From: Oppiella nova
Taxonomy: Eukaryota > Arthropoda > Arachnida > Sarcoptiformes > Oppiidae
Assembly: GCA_905397405.1 (NCBI GenBank)
Contig: CAJPVJ010000407.1
Coordinates: 1 to 20,629 of the forward strand
DNA length: 20,629 nucleotides
Direction: 5' to 3'
Shown here: positions 1 through 10,106 of the stretch, piece after piece
How the letters are laid out: every line of letters starts with the position of its first letter
Position numbering within the stretch: the stretch's first letter is position 1
Translations under genes and position numbers: made by a program
The notes under the pieces: model-generated
Seen by the model: the letters and a program-made list of their open reading frames with translations, nothing else
What the model was told of the DNA's origin: nothing
The model's database searches: none

Positions 1-609
1 CATTAAGTTATTTAAGTTTAGGTCAATAGACCCGCACCCATATTAGATGTTAATGAACGAACATTATATTCGGAAAATCTAATAACGACAATGTTTTGAA
101 ATAAAATTGATCACTATTCATTTGAATAAAATGTTTTTGTTTTAATATAATAATTATTTAAATATATTTCAACTTGTTAATAATAATTATTAGTAATACA
201 ATTTATAAAATTAATTGACTCATTGATATGATAAATAGTAAATAAATTAATAACTAAAACTGTAAACCAATTACTTTTAATTTAAGTTAAATAAAATTTA
301 TAAATAATATTATTGCTGGTTATAATAAATAGTGATTTGCATTAATTTGCCATAATTTAAATTTATTTTACCATTTTTAAAAAGTTTAATTTATGTAAAC
401 TTTATATTAAAATTTGTCCGAAATAATAATCATCCTATATAAACCAGGTAGTATGATTTTATATAATTTAAAAGATTATTGTAATCATAAAAAACATATT
501 TATTTATTAATTAAAAATTTTATTTAATGTTATTATTTATATATACAATATTAATATAAATTACTAGTAATTAACATTTTACAAAATAATTATGACCAAG
601 TTCATCAAG
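1..609. other. AT-rich 3' flank of Otop
   Basis: No credible coding frame. It holds the 3' untranslated or intergenic DNA below the Otop stop, and a diverged repeat (about 172-370) that recurs in Otop intron 5. Confidence 0.6.
172..370 (+). repeat. Diverged dispersed repeat, copy 1
   Basis: This stretch aligns by eye with 1460-1675, sharing blocks such as ACTGTAAAC.AATT, TATTATTGCTGG and TTTGCATTAATTTGC in the same order. Copy 1 lies beyond the Otop stop and copy 2 in intron 5. The family is unknown. Confidence 0.5.
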
Positions 610-1430
610 CTATGCACTCGTATCCCTTTCGTAGGCGTGTTTCCATATATCACTCAAACACACCGACGAGTGAAACCTATAAAATAGCATCAGGGGCAAA
701 TTGGCATTGGAAATAGCCATCCAGGTCAGTTTCCCGAAATACTCCTCCATTCCCTGATACCGGTCCATAAACTTCAGTTCAAACGTATTCAATATCCATA
801 GCGTTATGTTCAGTATCAGCGCAAACATAATCAACTCCCGGCCCGGTTTGAGATACCGGAGCTCTTTCGTGTTGGCACACCTGCGTAGGCCGTCCACTAT
901 GAACGGCGACTGCATGAGCACCTGGATGATAGTGAACAGGTATACTATGATCAGAAACACACTTTGGGTCGATCCCTCGGATACAGCCGCCATAATTAGG
1001 GTGATATAGTGTAGCATAAAAAAGGGCACCGGTATCAACACCAGTAGGTCGTCCATCGAGGTGTAGGTACTGTCGAAGTGTTCCCTACGGACCACATCCA
1101 GGCGCCTGGTTTTCGTGTAGGCCATGGGTATGATAGCGCACCCGATGGCTGTTAGTAGGGATACCTGTGCCGAGTAGACGGATATACCGAAGTGTTTGTA
1201 GGACTGGGTGGCGAAGAATATGATGATTGTGACGGCAGTGGCCAATAGGGCTGTCAGCCCGCAAAATAGACCCCGATTACTGGCGTGACAGTCGGCGTTG
1301 ATAGCCAGTGAGCTCTGGTAGGCTGAGTTACGGCGCCGACTATACCGGTGGTCAGTGGTGTACGACATGTGTGGGTCCGAGTCGGCCGTGTTTTTGATGT
1401 TATGTAAGTATACGTTGGACTTTGAGATAC
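610..1430 (-). CDS. Otop: Otop exon 6 (TM7-TM12, C-terminus)
   Basis: The acceptor GGCACAG precedes 1430. The exon is entered with G/GT (Gly) and runs 272 residues to TAG at 612-610. It holds six hydrophobic segments and the signature otopetrin C-terminal half (SPFIVDGLRRC, YLKPGREL, NANLPLMLFYRFHSSVCL). It is clearly more GC-rich than its surroundings. The internal ATG at 1368 is not the start, since the frame is open back to the acceptor. Confidence 0.92.
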
Positions 1431-4400
1431 CTGTGCCGTAAAAAGCATAATTAATGTTTAAGTTTGTTTGTAATAATTAATAAAAATATAATTTATTAAA
1501 ATTTATTGATTTATTGTTATTTTAATTGATTACTAAACTGTAAACTAATTGATTTTTAACTTCAAATTGAATAAATTTTATAAATTATATTATTGCTGGA
1601 TATTATCAATATTAGCGATCAGTATTTATTTGCATTAATTTGCAATCGCTTTTAATTATATCAATTTATTTATTTTTGATGTTGTCTATGATTATATTTG
1701 CAAACTGTACTGGTTATTGTTAATTATTTATATATGCGTTATTAGGGTTAATGTAATAAATTTATGGGATACGTGAGACACACTCTTTTAATTATGTGGG
1801 TTAATGTCAGTTCACTTTTGTCAGTCTTTTTACAGCTAAGGTTGTAAAATTTTGAGTATTTAATTATAGTTAACTAATAACTAATATGAAATTTACCGTC
1901 AACCTAACAAACGTATAACTTAAATTTTAAATTTGAAACTAAATTTAATTTTTATAAGTTATAAAGTATAAAGAACATTTTATAAAATTATAAATTTTGT
2001 ATTATTTAAAAATATTATTTTTGGGACAGGTGCAAACCGTGATGTAGTATATTTTAATTCGAATTTAATTATATAAGTGTAAAGTGTATTTTTAAGTTTT
2101 AAAATTTAATTTGAAATTAATTTTATAATTATCATTATCCTATTTAAATTATATGCGCTTAACTTTTTAAGCAAACTCATAAATAGAAATACTGACCGAT
2201 ATTAGTCCAGCAAATGTACCAGATGCTTGCCATTATGATATTGAACTCAATAGTGAATGGGTATAAATAGGGCAGAGTTTGCATGGATTTGGCGTTGATT
2301 ACAGTCTTATCCAAACAGTGGACCTCGTGTTCAATGACTGACGTAAACAGACTTAACGTCTCATTCATTGTGCCGTTAATTGTCTTAACGTTATCGACGT
2401 AATCATCGATGGCTTCACTCATAATAGTCCTGAACCACGAGGACAGGGATGNGTCTTATCCAAACAGTGGACCTCGTGTTCAATGACTGACGTAAACAGA
2501 CTTAACGTCTCATTCATTGTGCCGTTAATTGTCTTAACGTTATCGACGTAATCATCGATGGCTTCACTCATAATAGTCCTGAACCACGAGGACAGGGATG
2601 TCGACAGCAAATGCATTAACGCAAACCTACTGAGGGTTTGGTGTCTATTGATGAGTATCTGTGAAATAAATAAATTTTTAAAAAGTTTTCAATAATTATA
2701 AATGTTTTGCAAAACCTTTGCTTACATTTGAATACTTAAAAGCAATGAAGAGCTGATAAAATGAGAAAATGATTCGCACGGATAGGCACAGTATGGTCAG
2801 TATGTCCTGACACTCGTGGTTACCATTGATGTAAAAGTAGGTCTGACTGAATACCTGGACACCCATGTGAACGATACTCCCGAAACAAAATACTAGTTTA
2901 AAAAAATAAAGTATATTTTTATTATAATGATTAGTGTTATGGTTTACCAACTTTATATCTAAAACATTATAAATAATGAAAAAGTATTTTTTAAATTAAA
3001 AATTGCAGTTTCATAAAAATAAACTAAGTGTTTATTTAATTTTTAAACACTACCTAAATGTTATTAAATTAATTATTTTAGTAATATACCGATGGTGCTT
3101 TATAAAATAAAATATAAATGCTAATTAATAGTCATTCGTTGACATGTTCCAAAACTATAATCTCGCACATTTATAATTAACTTACAATTATCCTTAATAA
3201 AATGTTACATTAAAAATACTCTTATTTAAAAACAAAATAAATTCAAATAATTACCAGTCATCCCACACTTGAGATAAAAGTTGCCCGACCCTTTTCCATG
3301 TAAAAAGTCATACCCAGTTCCCGATTGATACGTCTGTCCTCCAGGCACAGGTGCTTCGGTCGGTACCGACTTTTGCAGATTATTGAACACAACAGCCGTC
3401 GTAATACTCATCGTATCGTAAAACTTATTGTTATAACCCGTATCACCAATACTACCGGTGCTGTCATGTCTATTAGCGCTCATGTAGTCCAGGGCCCACT
3501 TTTTATACTTGTTAATATCGCGGTGAAAGTAAACTAACCAGGCAAAGCCCATAAATGTGGTGATTATCATAAATACATTGATACTATTGTTGTCCTTATG
3601 GTTGAGATCATTGATGCAAATAATGGCGGATATCATGACGTGAACGACGGCGTACAGTATGGACAGAAAATTGGCCCCACGTGTGTTGATAGCCTGAGCA
3701 CCGGTAGGTCTGTCATCGGGGGTGTCTGTGAATCCGCCGATTGATATCACGTCCGTATTTTGGTCTAACTGTGCGGTGGTTATGGACCTTGCTAATTTTG
3801 GGTCTAATAAATAGATTATTATTAAAATGTTTGTTTTTTATTCAAACTGTCATAAAAAAGTTAAGTGTTTGTTAATAATCTATTGTAGTACTGGTACTAG
3901 AAATTTGCATATTATTTATAAATATTAAAATGTAAATTATATTCGTACATTTTAACAAATATAAAATTTCATAATATCTATAATGCTGGGTTAGCAAACT
4001 AATGTAGCAAGCAAATTTACTGAAACCTTTCTGCCAACAGTGATTTGATCAAGNTGAACACAACAGCCGTCGTAATACTCATCGTATCGTAAAACTTATT
4101 GTTATAACCCGTATCACCAATACTACCGGTGCTGTCATGTCTATTAGCGCTCATGTAGTCCAGGGCCCACTTTTTATACTTGTTAATATCGCGGTGAAAG
4201 TAAACTAACCAGGCAAAGCCCATAAATGTGGTGATTATCATAAATACATTGATACTATTGTTGTCCTTATGGTTGAGATCATTGATGCAAATAATGGCGG
4301 ATATCATGACGTGAACGACGGCGTACAGTATGGACAGAAAATTGGCCCCACGTGTGTTGATAGCCTGAGCACCGGTAGGTCTGTCATCGGGGGTGTCTGT

Positions 4401-5319
4401 GAATCCGCCGATTGATATCACGTCCGTATTTTGGTCTAACTGTGCGGTGGTTATGGACCTTGCTAATTTTGGGTCTAATAAATAGATTATTATTAAAATG
4501 TTTGTTTTTTATTCAAACTGTCATAAAAAAGTTAAGTGTTTGTTAATAATCTATTGTAGTACTGGTACTAGAAATTTGCATATTATTTATAAATATTAAA
4601 ATGTAAATTATATTCGTACATTTTAACAAATATAAAATTTCATAATATCTATAATGCTGGGTTAGCAAACTAATGTAGCAAGCAAATTTACTGAAACCTT
4701 TCTGCCAACAGTGATTTGATCAAGCATATTAGATTAGTTTAAAAGTTATGTAAAAGTATTTTATTTAAACAAATAGTACTGTTTTAAAAAATACAAATTC
4801 AAAAATAATTAAAAGTTAAATTTGAAATAAATAGATAGTTTTAATTTAATTATAAAATCTCATAATAAAGTAATCTATCATTTCTTATAATATTTATAAT
4901 ACTTTTAAAATGACTCACGTTTTTGGCTACCAGTCCTTTTTATGTTTAGAGGTGGTGGTAGCGACTTAGGTCTACCATCATGTGATCCAGGTACTACATA
5001 ATTATTATTATAATTTTTGTCTTTAAAAGACCCTGATCGTAGCACATTAGTTAACATATGGTCATGACTATACAGCTCAGTTTGTGAACCACTTTTAATT
5101 ATTATCGTAGGTGTACTTGGTCTATTATCCGTACCCACACCACTAGTTTGTATGTTATTATTATTAAAATTAAAAATTATATTTTTCTGTTCCTATAATT
5201 TAAAAGTAATCATTAATTAAATAAAATAATATAATTGATATAGATGATTTAAATACCTCAATAGTAGATCTAATTGTAACAATGGATAAATTAGGTGATC
5301 CCGGTGTTGGAGTAGCCAT
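610..5319 (-). CDS. Otop: Otopetrin proton channel, six exons, complete
   Basis: Otopetrins are twelve-pass plasma-membrane proton channels, used for acid sensing in several animals. Six minus-strand exons with GT-AG borders join in one frame: 5319-5257, 5192-4919, 3803-3255, 2892-2726, 2658-2197 (less the 149-base seam duplicate 2304-2452) and 1430-610. Intron phases are 0, 1, 1, 0, 1, and the coding sum is 2187 bases, or 728 residues plus stop. Residues 1 to about 150 are polar and probably cytosolic. Membrane segments fall near 158-177, 187-205, 288-310, 320-345, 360-380, 432-455, 508-529, 539-560, 582-605, 611-632, 652-671 and 688-707. Family signatures include LPYLYPFTIEF before segment 6, LKPGREL before segment 11 and FYRFHSSVCL..IWK at the C-terminus. 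The clean frame argues for a functional gene. Subtype among arthropod otopetrins cannot be told. Confidence 0.9.
1460..1675 (+). repeat. Diverged dispersed repeat, copy 2 (Otop intron 5)
   Basis: This is the same orientation as the 172-370 copy, with the same ordered blocks. It sits in the 766-base intron between Otop exons 5 and 6. The palindromic GCATTAATTTGC core resembles one at 6628 and 19618 in another repeat family. Confidence 0.5.
2197..2658 (-). CDS. Otop: Otop exon 5 (TM5-TM6), carrying an assembly seam
   Basis: The acceptor TTTCACAG precedes 2658 and the donor G/GTCAGT follows 2197. It encodes ILINRHQTLSRFALMHLL..., an extracellular-type loop with an NGT sequon, and the PYLYPFTIEF block with TM6. 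The stretch 2304-2451 is repeated exactly as 2453-2600 around the n. Removing one 148-base copy plus the n leaves 313 bases and restores the frame into exon 6. Keeping it would shift the frame by two. Confidence 0.85.
2304..2600. other. Assembly seam: exact 148-base duplicate around n
   Basis: 2304-2451 and 2453-2600 are identical, with one n at 2452. The duplicate lies inside Otop exon 5 and breaks the frame, so it is best read as two overlapping contig ends that were abutted and not merged. Confidence 0.9.
2726..2892 (-). CDS. Otop: Otop exon 4 (TM3-TM4)
   Basis: The acceptor AAACTAG precedes 2892 and the donor AAT/GTAAGC follows 2726. It enters in phase 1 (G/TA, Val) and leaves in phase 0. 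It encodes VFCFGSIVHMGVQVF and a second hydrophobic stretch ending AFKYSN. The open frame extends 5' past the acceptor, but only the splice at 2892 joins exon 3 in frame. Confidence 0.8.
3255..3803 (-). CDS. Otop: Otop exon 3 (TM1, TM2, start of TM3)
   Basis: The acceptor TTATTAG precedes 3803 and the donor is G/GTAATT at 3255. The exon joins phase 1 to phase 1. It encodes residues 113-295: end of the tail, TM1 (NFLSILYAVVHVMIS...), TM2 (INVFMIITTFMGF...), a polar loop, and the GSGNFYLKCGMT entry into TM3. Most of it (3384 upward) is repeated base for base at 4055-4724 across the n at 4054. This copy is the complete one. Confidence 0.85.
3384..4724. other. Assembly seam: exact 670-base duplicate around n
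   Basis: 3384-4053 and 4055-4724 read as the same sequence, joined by one n at 4054. The second copy contains the 5' part of Otop exon 3 and stops at the n, so the apparent second copy at about 4055-4474 is an artefact. With one copy removed, Otop intron 2 is about 440 bases. Confidence 0.9.
4919..5192 (-). CDS. Otop: Otop exon 2 (polar N-terminal tail)
   Basis: It opens after an ATAG acceptor at 5194-5193 and ends at a CGTGAGT donor, leaving phase 1. It codes for about 91 residues rich in Asn, Ser, Pro and basic residues, with no membrane segment: the cytosolic N-terminal extension. An in-frame GTG around 5138 is not needed as a start, because the exon reads open back to the acceptor. Confidence 0.75.
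5257..5319 (-). CDS. Otop: Otop exon 1 (start codon)
   Basis: The ATG lies at 5319-5317 and the exon encodes 21 residues (MATPTPGSPNL...), ending GAG before a GTATTT donor, phase 0. It is too short to stand out as an open frame. I chose it because the next exon has a good acceptor in phase 0 and no other upstream ATG in frame is visible. Intron 1 is only 64 bases (5193-5256). Confidence 0.7.
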
Positions 5320-6113
5320 TGTAAATTATTTTATAAAAATATATAAATTAATATTTTCAAGTTTAAGGTTACACTGAGTTTATGTGTACTTTTTTGTTAA
5401 CTGATCAATGTAGTTATTAGGTTTGTATATAAATACTTATTTAGTATTTCAGTATTGTATTGATATTTGTATTAAAATATTTCTGTTTCCATATTATTAT
5501 TACCGAATGGTTGAGCAAAATATAGGGATTATTATGTAATTTCCTATTCATTGATAACTACGGTATAAACGACCAAAAAATCTGTTCATTTAATCAGCGG
5601 GCACAAATATTTATACAAGTAATTGCCCATTAATTATGTAATTAATTGTAATTATAGAAATTAGATAATTTAACACTACGCTAGGGTAATATAATTAAAT
5701 ACTTTTTGGGTCCGGTTATATTATCAATGACAAATTTTATTATATTTTATTATATTGACAAATTATAAGCTTAATGATACAAGTTAAATGATGTTTATTG
5801 TTATAGTTTTAAAATTGTTTTAAAAGTTTATTAATCATATGGCTATTTTAAAAGTTATTTTTCTTATACAATATATTTAACATTTAAATTATAAACTAAT
5901 ATTTTATGTATTACATTATAAATTAGTAATATTTTTGATAAAAATTTATTTATAGATTCAATAAACTACGTAATTTGAGACATAAATAGTAAATATTATT
6001 AACAATTATTTTTAATAATTAAAGCAGTCTAATTCACTTCATTATTACAAATAACAAATATTTTTATGTGCATAACCAGGTTGGTTAAATGTGTTTATTA
6101 CTAATAAATTATT
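5320..6113. other. Intergenic, AT-rich (Otop upstream side)
   Basis: This is the 5' side of Otop, where its promoter should lie. I see no coding frame, RNA gene or clear promoter motif. Confidence 0.5.
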
Positions 6114-6834
6114 AGTCACTATTAGATAAATTCAAAAAATTATTACATAATTTAAAATCAATTTTTTAAATTCAAATTTTAAAATTTATAAAAAAAATAC
6201 TTTACTAATAATGATAATTTTTAATTCCACAAATACTTTAATTTTTAACTCCCACCAATGTATTTACTCATTGTGTTATGTTATAATAGCAATGTGTGAC
6301 TAAATACTTATCTATTGTATTAAGGTAGTTTTCCCAGAATTAAACATAAAACATAAGGTATTATGATCACTGTCTGTTAGTGATATCTTTAAATACCAGG
6401 TTTTTCAAAAAATACCAGGCTTAAATGGATTTTAAAGATTACTGTAGAGTACTACCATACTTTACATACTGTACAATAGTGTAGTTTACAAAAAGTGATA
6501 TGATGACATGACTTTTAAAATAATTGCACATGTATTGTGTGTTTTCACAAATTTGTAGTGTAAATAAAAGTCTAGAATATCAGATCATTATCGTTATATA
6601 TAATGTCCTTACTTATAATTAATTATTGGCAAATTAATTTGCAATTTAGCACTGATCATTTGCAATAAGTCCCATTAGTAGTTATCATTTTACTAGTATG
6701 GTACATTAGCTACTTATTTTATTGTACTGTATAGTAGACATTAATTAACAGTTTTACTTACAGAATTAGTACATTGAATATTTTATATAGTTTCCTGTAG
6801 ATTAAATGTATTATAAAGGACCTTGATAGTTCGA
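6114..6834 (+). repeat. Dispersed ~720-base repeat, left copy
   Basis: From AGTCACTATTAGATAAATTC to GGACCTTGATAGTTCGA this matches 19107-19788 in order and orientation, at roughly 85 percent identity by eye with small indels. Long shared blocks include TATAATAGCAATGTGTGAC and GGCAAATTAATTTGCAATTT. No long open frame and no terminal inverted repeat are visible. The two copies flank the secreted-protein array. Confidence 0.8.
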
Positions 6835-7384
6835 TTTATAATTATGATTACTGTTTATATAAATATTTTCGAATATCATTATAAATTATAAAACAATAAT
6901 TAATTTAAAAATTAGATGTACAGAAATTTAAGCTTAAAATAATTTTACAAATAAACTCAAATTAATTTTTATTTTAATAATTTATAACATTAAATTTAAA
7001 TAACACTGTATGTATATTTATAACTATTAATATTTAACTAAAATTTTAAAATATGAATTCTAATAAATCAATAATAATTATTGAAACTCTATTTATATTT
7101 ATTTTTATTTTTATTTAATGAATTTAATTTTAGTAAAATTTCGGGTAGTTACTATTTTTTAAATTTAGAAAATAATCTGTGATAAAATATTAATTTCACT
7201 AAAGATTAAAACATATATCCCAAGTTAATATCAAGTAACTTGCAAAAATTAAATTTTATTTTAATTTTAAATAAATTAAAGTATTATACCAATTATAGGA
7301 AAATAATATATTTTTAATTAATACAATAGGTATTGTCGTATAATTTATTTACATTGTACATTATTTGTACAACTGATACTGAAA
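6835..7384. other. Intergenic, AT-rich
   Basis: No gene or structured element recognised between the left dispersed repeat and the upstream region of array copy 1. Confidence 0.5.
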
Positions 7385-7529
7385 GTGAATTATAATACAA
7401 TACATTTTTGTAATAAATATAACGTTACTTCAACAATTTGAGTGCAATAATAATATAACTAATTAATCTAGTAAAATTATTAGTATTATTTTCATTTTTA
7501 CTGAAGCACACTATTTTCTAAAATTTAAA
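7385..7529 (+). promoter_or_regulatory. Upstream region of copy 1, shared with copy 5
   Basis: This region is closely similar to 11620-11756 upstream of copy 5, with shared blocks such as TTTTGTAATAAAT, ACAATAATATAACTA and TAAAATTATTA, down to AAATTTAAAATG at the start codon. It probably includes the promoter and 5' UTR of the odd-numbered genes. No TATA box is singled out in such AT-rich DNA. Confidence 0.45.
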
Positions 7530-7978
7530 ATGTCAATAAAACTTTTTGTAATTGCTACTATTTTGGTAATAATTTACCAGGCTAATTGTAAAATAACTGT
7601 AAACTGGGATCCAAAAGGCGACGGTACATTTTTGCCAACTATATATTGTGGTAATTATTTTAATTTGTATATACTGTATGTTTATGTTAAATTAAATTTA
7701 TTTAAATAAATAACTTTTAAATATTAGCTGAATGTAAGAACCCTGATGGTGTGAATGCAATAAACACCTTTAAACAGTGTATTAGCACTACAAAACTTGG
7801 CCAGAGTACCAAAAATCAGGCTGACCAACTTGTGGCAAAAGGGGTGGACACTTGTCTAAACGATATGTTTAAATACTTGCGCAATTATAATGAGACATTT
7901 ACCCAATCAGATTCAACGATCCTGGATAATTGTATATCAACTGCAATAAATTCAACTAGTCTGTTTAAGAAGTGTTAA
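7530..7978 (+). CDS. Secreted six-Cys protein, array copy 1
   Basis: Two exons, 7530-7650 and 7728-7978, with a 77-base GT-AG intron splitting a G/CT Ala codon, give 123 residues. Residues 1-20 are a signal peptide (MSIKLFVIATILVIIYQANC). The mature part has six cysteines spaced C-x2-C-x14-C-x24-C-x25-C-x13-C, ending at the last Cys, with the core motif QADQLVAKGVDTCLN and N-glycosylation sequons NET and NST. No protein family is recognised, and a disulfide-linked helical fold is inference. AATAAA at 7997-8002 is a likely polyadenylation signal. This is the first gene of the array. Its upstream region and sequence pair it with copies 3 and 5. Function is unknown. Confidence 0.82.
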
Positions 7979-8201
7979 AATATTGTTTTGTTATTTAATA
8001 AATGTTAAGATTTTTATTTCAAATATGTTTATTAATTATTTTCATTAAACTTTATTTGACCAAGTTGTTAACTTTCCAATTGCTTAATTAAATGTAATTT
8101 GATAAAATTATAATTATCAAAAAAATATAGTTTAATTATCTAAATTATAACATCACTAATATAAATTTTATAAAATATAAGATAACTTATTATTGTAAAA
8201 A
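7979..8201 (+). repeat. 3' flank of copy 1, repeated through the array
   Basis: The downstream sequence (ATTTAATAAATGTTAAG..., then TTTATTTGACCAAGTTG..., then AATTATCAAAAAAATATAG) recurs at 9571-9731, 9733-9895 and, more diverged, after copies 3 and 5. It marks the boundary of the ancestral duplication unit. Confidence 0.65.
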
Positions 8202-8237
8202 TACGTAATGGAAACTTTATATTATTACAAAACTAAT
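8202..8237 (+). promoter_or_regulatory. Conserved block upstream of copy 2
   Basis: TACGTAATGGAAACTTTATA and the ATTATTACAAAA after it recur at 9892, 10589 and 12451. The block lies about 335 bases before the copy 2 ATG. It may be a shared regulatory element of the even-numbered genes or simply duplicated flank. Confidence 0.4.
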
Positions 8238-8537
8238 AGATATAGTGCAACAACAATATGTGTTAAGTATTGTTATATTATTTATTCAGATTGTATTACA
8301 AAATATTTCAAAATTTTTTAATAAATAAGCTAATAGGTTTGTTAATGATTAAATATTGTAGAATTAAAAGTAATTATATTTAAATTGCTAGTTAATTACA
8401 TTAATTTAATATTTAATCAGCTTTCATGCTATTCATATACAGTATATGTGTCATACACTCGCATAACAAATTAAAGTATATAATTTTAAACATTTCAATT
8501 TATATATTGTTTACAATTTATTTCCATATATCCTAAC

Positions 8538-8984
8538 ATGTCGCTTAAAATATTTGTAATTACAATAATTATTATTTACCATGTTGATTGCAAAATTAAA
8601 GCCACATGGAATATGAATTCTGAAAGTACATTTCTACCCACAGTATATTGCGGTAAAATATTAATAATAAATAATCTGTTAAAATTAAAAATGCAAATAA
8701 AAATCATATTTAAAAATGTTATTGTTTAATTATTAGGCGAGCTTGAGTGCAAGGACCATAATAGTAGCAAGGCTATATCATATTTCAAGCAATGTTTATC
8801 CGGAACAAAACTTGGTGTAGATTTCCGAAAGCAGGCTGACCAAGTTGGTAATCAAGAGTTTGATAAGTGTTTAAATGAGATGGTTAAATATAAGCGTGGT
8901 TACGCGGAAAAGTTTGATGAAAAACTTGTTGAAAATTGTTTCACTAATCTAGCTAATTCAACTGACCACCTTACCAAATGCTAA
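8538..8984 (+). CDS. Secreted six-Cys protein, array copy 2
   Basis: Exons 8538-8652 and 8737-8984, with an 84-base intron in the same phase-1 position, give 120 residues. The signal peptide is MSLKIFVITIIIIYHVDC. The six cysteines are kept, but the first spacing is x4 (YCGELEC), because the acceptor falls two codons earlier; the later AG would give an immediate stop. The fourth-to-fifth Cys loop is 22 residues. The core is altered to QADQVGNQEFDKCLNEM. Sequons NSS and NST are present. This is the most diverged of copies 1-6. A 63-residue reading from the same ATG simply runs through the intron. Confidence 0.8.
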
Positions 8985-9087
8985 GTGCTTTAATTAAATA
9001 TAATATTAATTTAAAAATTAAATATATTTGTGGGAATTATTCATTAAATACTTACGCATATATTAAAATGTCAAGCATATTATTATT

Positions 9088-9457
9088 CGGCCTCACCCAA
9101 AACGCCTACGGCCTAAAAGGCCTACTTTTACCAAATTCGAAATTATTTATTAATTAAAAGTGTTAAACGTATCAACTAAGTTTAATTAAGTTTAGAGCTT
9201 ATTAATTTAGTCATAAATTACGTCAGAATAATTTTACGTAACTTATTTACTTACCAAACTACGTTTATTTACATTTATCAAAATTTCACCAACAATAATG
9301 CAATAAATGCTTATATTGCATAAATAACGTCAAATATATTAGCGTAATTTATGTAATACTATTGTGCAAGATTAAATTTAAACTTTAGTCCACAATAATG
9401 TAGTGAATCTAAAGATATTTAGATTTTATGTCAAAGTAGGCCTTTTGGGGTAGAACC
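9088..9457. mobile_element. MITE-like element, possible 8-base target duplication
   Basis: The ends are inverted copies of a CCAAAAGGCCTACTTT-type sequence: left end 9088-9130, right end about 9430-9457. The left end carries a second, tandem version of the CC.AAAA.GCCTAC unit. TTATTATT is found on both sides (9080-9087 and 9458-9465), which would fit a hAT-type 8-base duplication, though the motif is low-complexity. The interior has no coding frame. It lies in the 3' flank of copy 2. Confidence 0.55.
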
Positions 9458-9465
9458 TTATTATT

Positions 9466-9570
9466 GCATAAAGTTACAATATAAATTTATAAATTATTAA
9501 ATAATTATTTCGATATGATTTTGTGTAAGTACTTATTGATATTTCTTATATAAATATATATATTTTTAAT
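9466..9570. other. Short AT-rich spacer
   Basis: Nothing recognised between the MITE-like element and the orphan 3' flank. Confidence 0.4.
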
Positions 9571-9895
9571 TAAAATTTTGTTGTTATTTAATAAAAGTTA
9601 AGATTTTGATTTCAAATATGTTTATTAATTATTTTCTTAAAACTTTATTTGACCAGGCTTTCAAATTGCTTAATTAGATGTAAGTTGATAAAATTACAAT
9701 TATCAAAAAAATATAGTTTAATTATCTAAATNTTTTCATTAAACTTTATTTGACCAAGTTGTTAACTTTCAAATTGCTTAATTAGATGTAAGTTGATAAA
9801 ATTACAATTATCAAAAAAAAATAGTTTAATCATCTAAATTATGACATCACTGATATAAACCATATATAAATATAAGGTAACATATAATTTTATAA
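9571..9895 (+). repeat. Orphan 3' flank of a lost copy, with n seam at 9732
   Basis: From TAAAATTTTG at 9571 the sequence matches the stop codon and 3' flank of copies 1 and 3, yet no coding exon precedes it. A copy-1-type gene has therefore been deleted up to its stop. A stretch of about 100 bases before the n (9628-9731) is repeated with several differences after it (9733-9840), so the seam probably joins two alleles or near-identical units. Confidence 0.6.
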
Positions 9896-9936
9896 ATAGG
9901 TAATGGTAACTTTTATATTATTACAAAACTCATAGA
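9892..9936 (+). promoter_or_regulatory. Conserved upstream block before copy 3 remnant
   Basis: A variant of the TACGTAATGGAAAC block (GGTAATGGTAACTTTTATAT, then TATTACAAAACT) lies about 200 bases before the remnant ATG at 10107. Its presence shows that the leader of copy 3 is of the even-gene type. Confidence 0.4.
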
Positions 9937-10106
9937 AATACAATTAATTATTTGTTTATGATTTTATTCTAGTTATTTGACGTTGATGGATACCCGTTCA
10001 TAACACATAACAAAACTGTCAACCTTGTTTATATCAAGTAACTGAATAAATTTAATTTTATATTTATTGTATTTTAAACATTTTATTTTACAAAATATTG
10101 CCAAAC

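Noticed and set aside
806-1009. Plus-strand open frame
   Set aside because: Lies antisense to Otop exon 6, which has clear family features.
610-1368. Stand-alone 252-residue membrane protein starting at 1368
   Set aside because: The frame is open upstream to an acceptor, and the exons join to a full otopetrin.
2419-2616. Separate open frame crossing the n at 2452
   Set aside because: It is Otop exon 5 read through the seam duplicate; the frame after the n is meaningless.
3325-3537. Plus-strand open frame
   Set aside because: Lies antisense to Otop exon 3.
4055-4474. Second otopetrin-like exon matching exon 3
   Set aside because: It is a base-for-base repeat of 3384-3803, stops at the n at 4054 and continues with identical intron sequence, so it is an assembly artefact.
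6114-6834. LTR or TIR transposon call for the 720-base repeat
   Set aside because: No inverted or direct terminal repeats, target duplication or coding remnant could be seen, so only a repeat is claimed.
5320-7384. tRNA or other RNA gene in the AT-rich spacer
   Set aside because: No cloverleaf-like or GC-containing conserved structure was found on reading through.
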